Assembly (NCBI RefSeq): GCF_010906925.1 | Contig: NZ_VTVE01000003.1 | Location: forward strand, 372,001-436,000 | DNA: 64,000 bases | Direction: 5' to 3' | Origin: Pseudobutyrivibrio xylanivorans | GTDB lineage: Bacteria > Bacillota > Clostridia > Lachnospirales > Lachnospiraceae | Part shown: positions 1-8,707 of the stretch, one piece after another | Layout: every line of letters starts with the position of its first letter | Position numbering within the stretch: the stretch's first letter is position 1 | Translations under genes and position numbers: made by a program | The notes under the pieces: generated by a model | What the model saw: the letters and a program-made list of their open reading frames with translations, nothing else | The model's database searches: none | What the model was told of the DNA's origin: nothing

Positions 1-190
1 AGAGCTTGAAAGAGTCACTCTTTCTCAGGGTGTGGTCAACCACATTCCACAACATGGAAACAGAGCTTGGGACTATATGAATTCTGCTGATTATGCTCTT
101 TATTTTGTTAAAAAGCATGGCAAGGCCAATGTGAGACTTATCCACAAGCGAGTTGACCTTGAAAAGGAAGAATGGAAAAAGGTATTTTAG
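1..190 (+). CDS. C-terminal end of an unidentified protein (partial)
   Basis: An open frame enters from the left edge (codons starting at base 2) and ends at the TAG at 188-190, giving 62 residues rich in Lys, His and Tyr. I do not recognise the family. Nothing in the visible tail looks like a membrane segment. A perfect 10-bp hairpin follows at 243-270, before the thymidine kinase ribosome site. The reading frame is open throughout and its codon use matches the neighbours, so it is probably a real gene end. Confidence 0.6.
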   Translation, partial: ELERVTLSQGVVNHIPQHGNRAWDYMNSADYALYFVKKHGKANVRLIHKRVDLEKEEWKKVF

Positions 191-242
191 CCCAAGAATT
201 TTGACACTACAACAATTAAAATGTAAAATATGTAATTAACTG

Positions 243-270
243 GACAGAAGACTTCTATCAGTCTTCTGTC
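243..270 (+). terminator. Perfect hairpin between the first gene and tdk
   Basis: GACAGAAGAC at 243-252 pairs exactly with GTCTTCTGTC at 261-270 around an 8-base loop. Only a short AATTT follows, so it is a weak intrinsic terminator at best, and could instead be a leader hairpin of tdk, whose start is 23 bases downstream. Confidence 0.45.
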
Positions 271-293
271 AATTTGTGTAAAGGGGTTTTGTT

Positions 294-863
294 ATGGCGA
301 AACTGTATTTCTATTATGGCGCAATGGGCTCATCAAAAACTGCCAATGCGCTTATGACTCATTTCAATTACGAGGAGGTCGGTCAGAATGCTCTCCTTGT
401 TAAGCCGGAGGTAGATACTCGTTTTGGTGAGCGAGTAGTTCGCTCTAGGATTGGTCTTGAACATGAGTGTGTTTTCCTTGAGGATCTCATGGAGATGTCT
501 GAGGAGGAGATTAAAAAATACGATTGTATTATTGTGGATGAGGTGCAGTTTGCCACACCGGAGCAGGTAGATTATTTGTCGGATATTGTTGATTTTATGG
601 ATGTGCCTGTAGTAGCTTATGGATTGAGAGCTGACTTTAGAAATGAGCTTTTCCCAGGTTCAAAGCGTCTCATTGCTATCGCAGATGTTATTCACGAGGT
701 GAAAACAGTCTGCTGGTGCGGTCGCAAGGCTACTTGCAATACCCGTTACAATGAAAACGGAGTAGTGCGCTCGGGTCCTCAGGTCATGCTTGGTGCCAAT
801 GATTCTTACGTAGCACTTTGCCGTAAGCATTTTAAATTGGGACAGTTAGCTCCTGAAAAATAG
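294..863 (+). CDS. tdk: Thymidine kinase
   Basis: This is a cytosolic salvage enzyme that phosphorylates thymidine to dTMP with ATP. The 189-residue length is usual for the TK1-like (type II) family. The P-loop GAMGSSKT lies at residues 9-16, the Walker B/catalytic VDEVQF at 81-86 (E83 the likely base), and the typical YGLRADFRNELFPGS segment at 109-123. A structural zinc site is supplied by Cys140, Cys142, Cys148 and the later Cys176/His179; the first pair is CxC rather than the more usual CxxC. AAGGGG at 281-286 sets the ATG start. It sits just ahead of the polysaccharide locus, with 12 bases to the next gene, so the two may be cotranscribed. Confidence 0.95.
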   Translation: MAKLYFYYGAMGSSKTANALMTHFNYEEVGQNALLVKPEVDTRFGERVVRSRIGLEHECVFLEDLMEMSEEEIKKYDCIIVDEVQFATPEQVDYLSDIVDFMDVPVVAYGLRADFRNELFPGSKRLIAIADVIHEVKTVCWCGRKATCNTRYNENGVVRSGPQVMLGANDSYVALCRKHFKLGQLAPEK

Positions 864-875
864 AAAGGATTTTCC

Positions 876-2852
876 ATGTTATCTAATATAGGAATTACAT
901 TTGTATTTTTTATATATAGCTTAATCTGGCTCCAGCTTCCAGGTATGCTTTTTGTTCAGCTTCTTTTGCCTAGGAGACTAAAGGTAGCCACTAGACTTTT
1001 AGCTAGCTACTTTTTAGGTTTTATGTATCTGGCGTTGGTATATTATATCCAGTCATTAGTGGGATGTAGCTGGCTTATTACTGCAGCTGGTCCTGTGGCC
1101 ACAGCCAATTTTCTCTTTGTATATTGGAAAAAGGGCAGACCATCTATATTTAATGCAGGGGAGAAGCTTAGCCTGTCATTTATAGTTATTTTTGTGGCTA
1201 CATACATTATATCGCTGATTAATTTTAAGCTTAAATTTATTGGAGCTTTATCTGGACAGACTACCCAGATTTATCATGATTTTCTTTTCCATACTGGAAA
1301 TATTGTATCTCTTAGCAAGGGCTTCCCTTCTGGAGATATTCGAGTTGATGGTCTTACATTTTACTATCACTATTTTTATGAGCTTATTTTTGCTATGTGC
1401 AAAAATATCTTCCATTTTGATGCCTTCAAGACATATCTCAATGGAAATGCATTAGTGTGCGCTTGGCCACTTTCCCTTTCTCTTATGATTATAGGAGAGC
1501 GACTAAAGGGCGGCAGATACTGCAGACCTAGGACATTCTTTTTCTATTGCATAGGTACTCTAGTGTCTTGCATTTGTTTGCTTCCTCTTAATGTGGTGGG
1601 CGGTACATTTCCAGTGTCTTGGCTGGACAATCACCTATTTGGCAATGGAAATGCTATGGGCCTTGCTATGGCTCTTACCATTCTCTGTGTGGACATACTG
1701 GTGGAGGTTTGGTACGACAAATATTCATTCAAGGTGATGTGCGCAATTTTTGTGCTTGCAGCAGCTACTACTGGATTTAAGGGTACATCTGGAGTTTTGC
1801 TTGCAGCTATTACTTTTATCGTATTTGTTGTAGAGCACGCTATCACCAGGAGATTTCACTGGGGTAGATTCTTGTATGTAGTCGCCACTGTTGTAGGCTT
1901 TTGCTTTACATATATGACAGTTACAGTTGGACTTAGTTCTACAGGCTCTAATAACAGAGCTATGACCCTCACCCCTGAGGGCACCTTAGAGGCAGGGCGT
2001 GTAGGTCAGATACTTTCTAAATTAGGTATTGATTACATGGATTCTCCTTGGATTATACCTGCAGTGATTGCAGCAGCTATTTGTATTGTTGGACCATGTA
2101 TTTTGCCATTTGTTGGATTTACTGTTTCAAAATTTAAGACTCTTATACATGATGGAGTTATCGGCAATATTTTTGATTGGTTTGTCATAGGCTCAGTTCT
2201 TATGGGCGTTATCGGCTTTTGCTTTGTTTCTGTGCCAGGACTTTCTCAGGGATATTTTGTCATTACTAATGCGGCCTTTATATTCTACGGGGCTATGATG
2301 TATGTCATAGACAACAGAGGTAATTTGATATCGCACATTATGAATGGATTCTGGTGCTTGGGAACCCTGTTTTTAGTGGTAGATATAGCATACTTTTGCC
2401 GCGACGACATCAGACAACATGCTATTTATAAAATGGAAGCAGGCGACAGAGCAGATCTTGTTTCTCGGGATACCATGGAGGCTTATCTATGGCTGAGGGA
2501 CAATACACCTGAGGATGCCAAGATAGCAGTAGATAGATTTTCAGAAGAGCTAGATTATCGCAATATTTATTTTTATGCAGGAGCCTTTTCTGAGAGACAG
2601 TGTTATCTAGAAGGGTATGATTACTCAGATATTAGCGAGGAGCGCATTGGCGCAATGCGAGCTGTCAATGAGAGATTCTATAGCAGCGACTGGAAGGAAG
2701 CTGATGTAGCTATTGAGATTTGCGGCATTGATTACATCGTTGTGACAGACATGGGACATCCTGATTACCAGGGGGACAACTGGCAGTTAGATTTGGTGTT
2801 TGAAAATGATGATGTTAGAATATATAAATACAACTACGAAGCTAAGCCATAA
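876..2852 (+). CDS. Polytopic membrane protein, GT-C-like glycosyltransferase candidate
   Basis: This 658-residue protein has roughly a dozen hydrophobic segments over the first 530 residues and a soluble C-terminal domain of about 120 residues, with a segment reading AYLWLRDNTPEDAKIAVDR. That arrangement, with an acidic/His-rich first large loop (YHDFLFHTGN, then FYYHYFYE), is typical of lipid-phosphosugar-dependent GT-C glycosyltransferases, which add sugars outside the membrane. No specific family is certain. AAAGGA precedes the ATG. It lies 12 bases after tdk and 15 before the FkbH-like gene, and shares their orientation, so it probably belongs to the polysaccharide operon. It could also be a polymerase or a membrane acyl-transferring protein. 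Confidence 0.6.
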   Translation: MLSNIGITFVFFIYSLIWLQLPGMLFVQLLLPRRLKVATRLLASYFLGFMYLALVYYIQSLVGCSWLITAAGPVATANFLFVYWKKGRPSIFNAGEKLSLSFIVIFVATYIISLINFKLKFIGALSGQTTQIYHDFLFHTGNIVSLSKGFPSGDIRVDGLTFYYHYFYELIFAMCKNIFHFDAFKTYLNGNALVCAWPLSLSLMIIGERLKGGRYCRPRTFFFYCIGTLVSCICLLPLNVVGGTFPVSWLDNHLFGNGNAMGLAMALTILCVDILVEVWYDKYSFKVMCAIFVLAAATTGFKGTSGVLLAAITFIVFVVEHAITRRFHWGRFLYVVATVVGFCFTYMTVTVGLSSTGSNNRAMTLTPEGTLEAGRVGQILSKLGIDYMDSPWIIPAVIAAAICIVGPCILPFVGFTVSKFKTLIHDGVIGNIFDWFVIGSVLMGVIGFCFVSVPGLSQGYFVITNAAFIFYGAMMYVIDNRGNLISHIMNGFWCLGTLFLVVDIAYFCRDDIRQHAIYKMEAGDRADLVSRDTMEAYLWLRDNTPEDAKIAVDRFSEELDYRNIYFYAGAFSERQCYLEGYDYSDISEERIGAMRAVNERFYSSDWKEADVAIEICGIDYIVVTDMGHPDYQGDNWQLDLVFENDDVRIYKYNYEAKP

Positions 2853-2867
2853 GAAAGGCAAGGTAAG

Positions 2868-4640
2868 ATGAAGGAACTAGAATATCCATTTGACAGTGAT
2901 TATTTACTTTCCAAGAAAAAGAGAATAAAAAAGGAACTGCTTGCTTCAGATGTTAAATTCATCGACAAAAAAGTAGCTATATTAGGCGGTAGCACCACAG
3001 CTAATATTATGCTGATGATGGAGCTGTTTTTGCTTAATAATGGTATTCGACCTACCTTTTATGAGAGCGAGTACAATAAATACTACGAGGATGCAGTTTT
3101 TCCTAATCCAGAGCTTGAAGAATTTGCTCCAGATATTATTTACGTTTGCACTAGCAATAGAAATATCAGCGATTATCCAGATTTATCTATGTCTAGGGAA
3201 GCGGTGGATGAGCTCCTTAACAGCCAGTACGCCAAGTACGAGACAATCTGGAAGACATTAGCTGAGAAATATAATTGCCCAATTATCCAGAACAATTTTG
3301 AGATGCCTCTTTTTAGGCTTATGGGCAATCGCGACGCATATGATTATCATGGTCACATGAATTTTATCTCTAGACTCAATCAGCGACTTTATGATTACGC
3401 TGAGGCCACTGAGAACTTCTACATCTGTGACCTCAACTATATTTCGGCAGACTACGGACTTAAGGAATGGTCAGATCCATTTTACTGGTATATGTACAAG
3501 TATGCTATGTGTGTGCCTGCTATACCTAGTCTTGCTTTTAATGTTGCCAATATTATCAAGTCAATTTTCGGTAAGAATAAAAAGGGATTTGTCCTTGATT
3601 TGGATAACACTCTCTGGGGCGGTATTATTGGTGATGACGGTGTTGATGGAATTGTCATTGGACCAGAGGAGGCTGAGGGCCAGGCATACAGCGAATTCCA
3701 GCAGTATCTCAAGGCACATCAGCAGCTTGGTATCATTTTAAATATTGATTCGAAAAATGATTATGAGAATGCAATAGCAGGAATTAATCATCCGGACAGT
3801 GCATTTAAAGAGGATGATTTTATCTCTATTAAGGCCAACTGGGATCCAAAGGATAAAAACTTTGCAGATATAGCAAATGAGCTTACCCTTCTCCCTGAGA
3901 GCTTGGTTTTTGTTGATGATAATCCTGCTGAGCGCCACATTGTAACAGAGCAGCTTAAGGGGGTGTGTGCACCTGAGCTTGATAATGTGGTTCACTACAT
4001 ACAGACTATTGATAGGTCAGGATTTTTTGAGACCACAAGCATTTCTGCAGACGATTTAAAGCGCAATGAAATGTATCAGGAGAATGCAGCTCGTGCCAAG
4101 CTACAGAGCAGCTTTATAGATTACGGTGAGTATCTTGATTCTCTTGAGATGACAGCTGAGATTGATGCTTTTTCGCCAGTTTATATGGCGAGAATTGCAC
4201 AGCTTACTAACAAGTCAAATCAGTTCAACCTCACCACTAAAAGATATACTCAGGCTGAGATTGAGGCCACTGCAGCAGACGACAATTATGTCACACTATA
4301 CGGCAAGCTCATCGACAAGTTCGGTGACAATGGAGTGGTAAGTATCACAATTGGCCACGTTGATGGCGAAGCTTGCGATATTGATTTATGGCTTATGAGT
4401 TGTCGAGTTTTAAAGCGTGATATGGAATATGCTATGATGGATGAGCTTGTGGCTCGTCTTAAGGCTAGAGGAGTTAAGACACTTCGCGGTCACTACCTTC
4501 CAACAGCTAAAAATAAAATGGTTAAGAATTTCTACGGTGATATGGGATTTACACTTGTAGAGGAAAAAGAGGATGGAGCATCTGATTGGACACTTGACCT
4601 TCAGGGCTATGTCGACCAGAATACACACATTAAACGCTAG
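2868..4640 (+). CDS. FkbH-like protein (HAD-IIIC with SGNH-like N-terminus and GNAT-like C-terminus)
   Basis: The 590 residues fall into three parts: an N-terminal SGNH-like region starting at ILGGSTTANIM (about residue 38), a HAD-IIIC domain with the nucleophile motif FVLDLDNTLWGG at 241-252 (Asp244 and Asp246), and a GNAT-like C-terminal part (about 440-580). FkbH proteins load the glyceryl group of 1,3-bisphosphoglycerate onto an acyl carrier protein. In polysaccharide clusters similar proteins may instead serve glyceryl or lactyl decoration. No acyl carrier protein gene is seen in this window. The ATG at 2868 follows AAGGCAAGG. It ends 17 bases before the exporter permease gene, which suggests cotranscription. 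Confidence 0.85.
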   Translation: MKELEYPFDSDYLLSKKKRIKKELLASDVKFIDKKVAILGGSTTANIMLMMELFLLNNGIRPTFYESEYNKYYEDAVFPNPELEEFAPDIIYVCTSNRNISDYPDLSMSREAVDELLNSQYAKYETIWKTLAEKYNCPIIQNNFEMPLFRLMGNRDAYDYHGHMNFISRLNQRLYDYAEATENFYICDLNYISADYGLKEWSDPFYWYMYKYAMCVPAIPSLAFNVANIIKSIFGKNKKGFVLDLDNTLWGGIIGDDGVDGIVIGPEEAEGQAYSEFQQYLKAHQQLGIILNIDSKNDYENAIAGINHPDSAFKEDDFISIKANWDPKDKNFADIANELTLLPESLVFVDDNPAERHIVTEQLKGVCAPELDNVVHYIQTIDRSGFFETTSISADDLKRNEMYQENAARAKLQSSFIDYGEYLDSLEMTAEIDAFSPVYMARIAQLTNKSNQFNLTTKRYTQAEIEATAADDNYVTLYGKLIDKFGDNGVVSITIGHVDGEACDIDLWLMSCRVLKRDMEYAMMDELVARLKARGVKTLRGHYLPTAKNKMVKNFYGDMGFTLVEEKEDGASDWTLDLQGYVDQNTHIKR

Positions 4641-4657
4641 TTTATAAAAGAGGTATT

Positions 4658-5467
4658 ATGTTAAAAGATATTATTGCTAATAAAAAATTAATAGCAAAGC
4701 TTGCAAAAAATGATTTCAAGCAAAAGTTCGCCGGCTCCACACTTGGTGTTATCTGGGCTTTTGTACAGCCGGTTATCACTGTGCTTGTGTACTGGATTGT
4801 ATTTGATAAGGCACTTAGCGCAGGAAGTCAGGGCACAAGAGAAGGAATAAAGGCACCATTCGTGCTTTGGCTATCAGCAGGTATTGTTCCCTGGTTTTAT
4901 TTTAGCGAGGTACTTTCGGCGGGCACTGTTGTATTGCAGGAGTACAATTACCTGGTTAAAAAGGTGGTATTTCCAATTAACGTGCTTCCTGTGGTAAAGG
5001 CAGTATCATCGCTATTTGTCCATGGATTTTTCGTGTTATTTACATTGGTTATTTATCTGCTTTATGGATTTGGAATTACACCATACATTTTACAGGTTAT
5101 TTATTATTCATTGGCAATGATGATACTTGTAGTAGGACTTATTTATTTATCAAGCGCCCTTTGTGTGTTCTTTAAGGATATGGCGCAGCTTGTTAATATT
5201 TTCCTTCAGGTTGGTATTTGGGCTACACCAATCATGTGGAATTTTGACGATATGCTCGATAAAATTCCTCTATGGCTGGCGTATTTGCTTAAGCTTAATC
5301 CAATGTATTACATAACAAGCGGTTATCGCGATTGCTTTATAGCACGTGTAGGTTTTTGGAATCGACCATTGCTTACCGCATATTTTTGGATATTTACAGT
5401 GATTGTATATCTCATTGGTACCCACGTATTTAAAAAATTACAGCCACAGTTTGCAGATGTGCTATAA
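4658..5467 (+). CDS. ABC-2 type polysaccharide export permease (TagG/Wzm type)
   Basis: The 269-residue protein has six hydrophobic segments and the N-terminal DFKQKFAGSTLGVIWAFVQP typical of permeases that export teichoic acids or O-antigens. It would form the membrane channel with the ATPase encoded at 8708. The start ATG follows AGAGG. Unusually, the ATPase partner is 3.2 kb away, beyond a phosphodiesterase and an AT-rich orphan, and an intrinsic terminator follows at 5603-5636. The substrate is inferred to be an undecaprenyl-linked wall polysaccharide, from the glycosyltransferases downstream. Confidence 0.92.
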   Translation: MLKDIIANKKLIAKLAKNDFKQKFAGSTLGVIWAFVQPVITVLVYWIVFDKALSAGSQGTREGIKAPFVLWLSAGIVPWFYFSEVLSAGTVVLQEYNYLVKKVVFPINVLPVVKAVSSLFVHGFFVLFTLVIYLLYGFGITPYILQVIYYSLAMMILVVGLIYLSSALCVFFKDMAQLVNIFLQVGIWATPIMWNFDDMLDKIPLWLAYLLKLNPMYYITSGYRDCFIARVGFWNRPLLTAYFWIFTVIVYLIGTHVFKKLQPQFADVL

Positions 5468-5602
5468 GAACTGTAGCAATTCGATAATGAAAATTTTATG
5501 TAGCTGTGAAGCTCTAAGTGTTGCACAAGCAAGGCTTTTGAATGTCAGTGGACGGTAATGACAACAACATTTAAGCCATGTGGTTGTAATAAAAAAATAT
5601 AT

Positions 5603-5636
5603 AAAAATTGCTCGAAATTTTCGGGCAATTTTTTTA
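5603..5636 (+). terminator. Intrinsic terminator after the export permease
   Basis: AAAATTGC-T-CGAAA pairs with TTTCG-G-GCAATTTT around a very short loop and is followed by a run of T. It closes the 876-5467 transcription unit. The 135 bases between the permease stop and this hairpin hold no gene that I can support. Confidence 0.8.
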
Positions 5637-5647
5637 TTGGAGTTTTA

Positions 5648-5676
5648 ATGTCAGATAAAAGTCTCCGTGGTACAAT
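5648..5676 (+). promoter_or_regulatory. Promoter of the phosphodiesterase gene
   Basis: An extended -10, TGG-TACAAT, has its hexamer at 5671-5676; 17 bases upstream ATGTCA (5648-5653) is a weak -35. GAGAGGGGG at 5691-5699 is the downstream ribosome site. The TG dinucleotide may compensate for the poor -35. Confidence 0.55.
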
Positions 5677-5707
5677 ATAAATAGCTAGAAGAGAGGGGGC
5701 TTGAATT

Positions 5708-6529
5708 ATGAGGGGGTTATTATTTTCTAAAGTGAGGAGAACCGTTGCTGTCAGCGTGGTTGCCTTGCTTTGTTCTTTTCTATTCTTCAATGAATTCAAA
5801 TTTTTACCAGCCGACGCTGATGAAGATATTGTGGTTCAAATAGTGGCTCACAGAGGTTACTCGGGAGCCTATCCTGAGAACACCCTTAGTGCCTTTGCAG
5901 GAGCTTATGCATGCGGTGCTAAGACGGTTGAATTCGACGTAAGAAAAACAAAAGATGGGGAGCTTGTTATCTTCCACGATGACACGCTAGAGAGATTTAC
6001 TGGTGACGAGTCTACAGTTGCGGACTACACTTATGATGAGCTTCTTCAATTGGATGCCGGTTCTTGGTACTCAATTGATTTCATCAGTGAGCGTATTCCT
6101 ACTTTGGATCAGACATTATCACTTCTTCAGTCTACGAACATGCGCATGTTCTGTGAGCTGAAAGACATTGGTGATGATCCAGAATTTGTGCAGCAGGTCT
6201 ATGACAAATGCGCTGAGTATGGTGTGCTTGATAGAGTGATTTTCTTATCATTTAACTATGATTATTTGTCAGCTATCAAGGCAATCAATCCAAGCCAGCC
6301 AATAATGGTGCTTGCATCATTTGGTAAATCAAATTTACCAACAAAATATCCTGCTGATTACTACGGAATCAACATGAAGACTCTCACACCAAAGACTGTT
6401 AGAGCAATTCATGAGGCCGGAGCTAAGGTGTATTCATATGCGCCAGAGAACAAGGGCCAGATGCTTTCTTTGCAGCGGTTAGGCGTTGATGGAGTAATCA
6501 CAGATTACGCTGATATTGACGCTTTATAA
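5708..6529 (+). CDS. Glycerophosphodiester phosphodiesterase, membrane-anchored
   Basis: This enzyme hydrolyses glycerophosphodiesters to glycerol-3-phosphate and an alcohol. The 273-residue protein starts with a basic stretch and a hydrophobic segment at about residues 12-30 (signal peptide or anchor), so it acts outside the membrane. The catalytic domain begins at AHRGYSGAYPENTLSAF (about residue 44), followed by EFDVRKTKDGELVIFHDD, which supplies the conserved Glu, Asp and His. It has its own promoter and terminator and lies between the two halves of the polysaccharide exporter. It may trim or recycle glycerophosphate-containing wall polymer or lipid; that role is inference. Confidence 0.92.
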   Translation: MRGLLFSKVRRTVAVSVVALLCSFLFFNEFKFLPADADEDIVVQIVAHRGYSGAYPENTLSAFAGAYACGAKTVEFDVRKTKDGELVIFHDDTLERFTGDESTVADYTYDELLQLDAGSWYSIDFISERIPTLDQTLSLLQSTNMRMFCELKDIGDDPEFVQQVYDKCAEYGVLDRVIFLSFNYDYLSAIKAINPSQPIMVLASFGKSNLPTKYPADYYGINMKTLTPKTVRAIHEAGAKVYSYAPENKGQMLSLQRLGVDGVITDYADIDAL

Positions 6530-6542
6530 TTCTATATCCTCC

Positions 6543-6607
6543 GCTTCAGGTATGGGGTTGCCTGAAGCTACTGTGCAAGTGGCACCTTTTAGGTGCCACT
6601 TTTTTTG
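6543..6607 (+). terminator. Tandem hairpins, the second an intrinsic terminator
   Basis: The first hairpin pairs GCTTCAGG (6543-6550) with CCTGAAGC (6561-6568). The second pairs AAGTGGCACC with AGGTGCCACTT around TTTT and runs into seven T's. The second is a classic terminator for the phosphodiesterase gene; the first has no T-run. The stretch 6608-6737 holds nothing else that I can support. Confidence 0.8.
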
Positions 6608-6714
6608 CTGTTTATTGAAGGTCCTTCACATTATATACGACTGTGTTGTCATTTTGGTTGCATTAAGTTTCAAAATATATAAAAAAGCGCGGGAGATAGA
6701 TTGATACACAGTAA

Positions 6715-6743
6715 TTGAATAATACTTTATAATATGTGATAAT
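6715..6743 (+). promoter_or_regulatory. Promoter of the 590-residue orphan gene
   Basis: TTGAAT at 6715-6720 is spaced 17 bases from GATAAT at 6738-6743. GAAGAGGAG ahead of the ATG at 6777 is the ribosome site. Confidence 0.5.
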
Positions 6744-6776
6744 ATACTATAAGATACAAAGAAGAGGAGTATACCA

Positions 6777-8549
6777 ATGATTACTACAGTAAAGAAAAAA
6801 GAATTGAATTTTGTGCAGTGTGTTTGTTTAGTATATATTGCTCAGCTTTTTGTGTTCGTAGTTCATATGATTGATGCGTGGCATCCCTTTATGTTTAATT
6901 GGATTGATTGGATTTTATATATACTATGCATTAGCATGGATGCAATAGCATCGAGATGCTTGGGTGATTTTGGCACAGAGGATGTGCATAAAAAGTTTAA
7001 AGGAAAATTCTTTAAGTTATTTAGCTGTGAGCTTGTAATCTTAATTGTGGACATGTTCGCGGATTATATTCTTTGGCCGTTCATTCCATTACTTATCGGA
7101 TTTATAGCAAAGTATGTGATTTTGTTTAGCGTCCCTTTAGATGCTTTTAAATATGTTTCTAATCAGTTTTCTCTGAGGGAAGAATATGATGATGTAAAAC
7201 AGATAAACAAGTATAAAAAACAAAACATTATAATTGGCGTATTAGTTATATTTTTTCTTGGGTTGCATGTTTTTAAGAAGGATCAAATATGGGTATATGT
7301 AGGATTCGTATCATGCGCAATTTTGTGGGTAGTAGATTTTATTTCCTCTGCTAAGGTTATGCAAGAAAAAGATGATTATCTAAAGATTGGCAAAATGGTA
7401 AAGGATACTGAATCTGAACCACTTCAGGTCGAGAAAATATTTGTAGACCATACTTTAGATAATACTTCAGAACGCCAATTGGAGTATAAAGAAGAGGTTG
7501 AGAAAGTTGTATCAGCTAAGAAAAAATTGGCAATTAAGGTTGCAAAGAAACTTTTTAAAGTCTGCGGGGCTGTATATGGAATAATGGTTTTGGCAAGCTT
7601 GGTTGGCCAGAATATTTATCATGGTGGAGAGTATTATCTCTATGATGAAAACGGAAATAAAGTTTCTGAACAATCTTCTGCAGTGGAGTTCAATACAATC
7701 TGGGATGATTCGCACAGAGGCTATGGGAGTTCTGAGATGCTCTCTTTTAACTATTATGTTTGCACCAAAGAAAATATAATGCCACAATGGACGGGTTTAC
7801 ATAAAAGCAGATATGGAATAATACGTGAAGATGGCAAAACGAATGGCAAAAAGTATTTGAATCATTTAATCACTCCAGATAGTAATGGGTGCTTACCAGA
7901 TGGTGAAGGACATATAATTGATGTTTCTAGAGATATAATTGCTGATATGCCATATAGTTATAAGGCTAAGATATCTAATAGAACCAAATTAATTAGAAAG
8001 TTGTTTCCATGTAATTATTCTAAAATGTTTTTATGGGGTGCTAATGATGGATATATATACGATGGAATATATAAGCTGGAATCGGGGAATTATATTTCTG
8101 AAAAAGGTAGAATCAAATACTATTCAGAGGTGTTTGATGGAGAAGGAACATGCGATACTCAGGGGCATATAATATTGTCCCCTAAATACATATCTATTGA
8201 TATAACAGCGGATTTAGATGTAACTGTCGTAGCGAATGGGGATTATACCTTTGATGTTTATGATGGCGATGGTAATTGCTTAACTGAAGATTTTTTGAAT
8301 ATAAATGATATAGGTATCGTGAAAGATGCTGAGTTAATTAAATTTAACGCAGATGTTGAGCATGATCCGAATGAAGAAAATTATAATTGGGGCGATATGA
8401 TACTTGATTATCAGGGGAATGTTATTGAATATGATGTAACGATAGAATATGGAGATAGATATAGTGACCATATTACATACTACAAGGATGGGCAGAAATA
8501 TAAAATAGGAGCTGACCATGTAGCTCAGCCTATCACAGATGAAAACTAA
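6777..8549 (+). CDS. Orphan multi-pass membrane protein with large C-terminal domain
   Basis: I do not recognise this 590-residue protein. The first 190 residues hold about five or six hydrophobic segments. A charged stretch follows (about 200-250), then another membrane segment at about 254-278. The remaining 310 residues are a Tyr/Asp/Gly-rich probably extracytoplasmic domain with short strand-like motifs such as YYLYDENGNK, FDVYDGDGNC and ILDYQGNV, reminiscent of WG- or YD-type beta repeats. Codon use is more AT-rich than in the flanking exporter genes (many TTA, ATA and AGA), and it has its own promoter and terminator. It looks like a late insertion between the exporter halves. Whether it acts on the polymer is unknown. 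Confidence 0.7.
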   Translation: MITTVKKKELNFVQCVCLVYIAQLFVFVVHMIDAWHPFMFNWIDWILYILCISMDAIASRCLGDFGTEDVHKKFKGKFFKLFSCELVILIVDMFADYILWPFIPLLIGFIAKYVILFSVPLDAFKYVSNQFSLREEYDDVKQINKYKKQNIIIGVLVIFFLGLHVFKKDQIWVYVGFVSCAILWVVDFISSAKVMQEKDDYLKIGKMVKDTESEPLQVEKIFVDHTLDNTSERQLEYKEEVEKVVSAKKKLAIKVAKKLFKVCGAVYGIMVLASLVGQNIYHGGEYYLYDENGNKVSEQSSAVEFNTIWDDSHRGYGSSEMLSFNYYVCTKENIMPQWTGLHKSRYGIIREDGKTNGKKYLNHLITPDSNGCLPDGEGHIIDVSRDIIADMPYSYKAKISNRTKLIRKLFPCNYSKMFLWGANDGYIYDGIYKLESGNYISEKGRIKYYSEVFDGEGTCDTQGHIILSPKYISIDITADLDVTVVANGDYTFDVYDGDGNCLTEDFLNINDIGIVKDAELIKFNADVEHDPNEENYNWGDMILDYQGNVIEYDVTIEYGDRYSDHITYYKDGQKYKIGADHVAQPITDEN

Positions 8550-8564
8550 ATTAGCTTTACTAAG

Positions 8565-8590
8565 GGCGGCCTGGCGGGCCGCCACTTTTT
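8565..8590 (+). terminator. G+C-rich intrinsic terminator
   Basis: GGCGGCC (8565-8571) pairs with GGCCGCC (8577-8583) around five bases, followed by ACTTTTT. It ends the orphan-gene transcript. Confidence 0.8.
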
Positions 8591-8655
8591 GGCCCTAGGG
8601 GACGGGGTTAGTGGTCCATTTTTATTTTGGCCCTATGATCCCGTCCCCTAGGACC
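8591..8655. repeat. REP-like paired inverted repeat
   Basis: Two 27-base units lie head to head: one at 8591-8617 and its inverted partner at about 8629-8655. Their outer 13 bases, CCTAGGGGACGGG (8594-8606) and CCCGTCCCCTAGG (8640-8652), are perfect complements. Each unit is bounded by GGnCC-like ends. The G+C-rich GGGGACGG core stands out in this AT-rich genome and resembles the extragenic palindromes that Y1 (IS200-like/RAYT) transposases are known to mobilise. No transposase is seen nearby. Confidence 0.7.
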
Positions 8656-8657
8656 AT

Positions 8658-8690
8658 TTGCTCTTGTAGCGTTTTATGTTAAAATATAGT
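8658..8690 (+). promoter_or_regulatory. Probable promoter of the exporter ATPase operon
   Basis: TTGCTC at 8658-8663 lies 16 bases from TAAAAT at 8680-8685, with an overlapping TATAGT at 8685-8690. The promoter directly abuts the inverted-repeat element. TTGGAGG just before the ATG at 8708 is the ribosome site. Confidence 0.45.
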
Positions 8691-8707
8691 GTAAATTTGG
8701 AGGCACT

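Noticed and set aside
6516-6704. 62-residue open frame after the phosphodiesterase gene
   Set aside because: It overlaps the previous stop and runs through two hairpins; no ribosome site precedes it.
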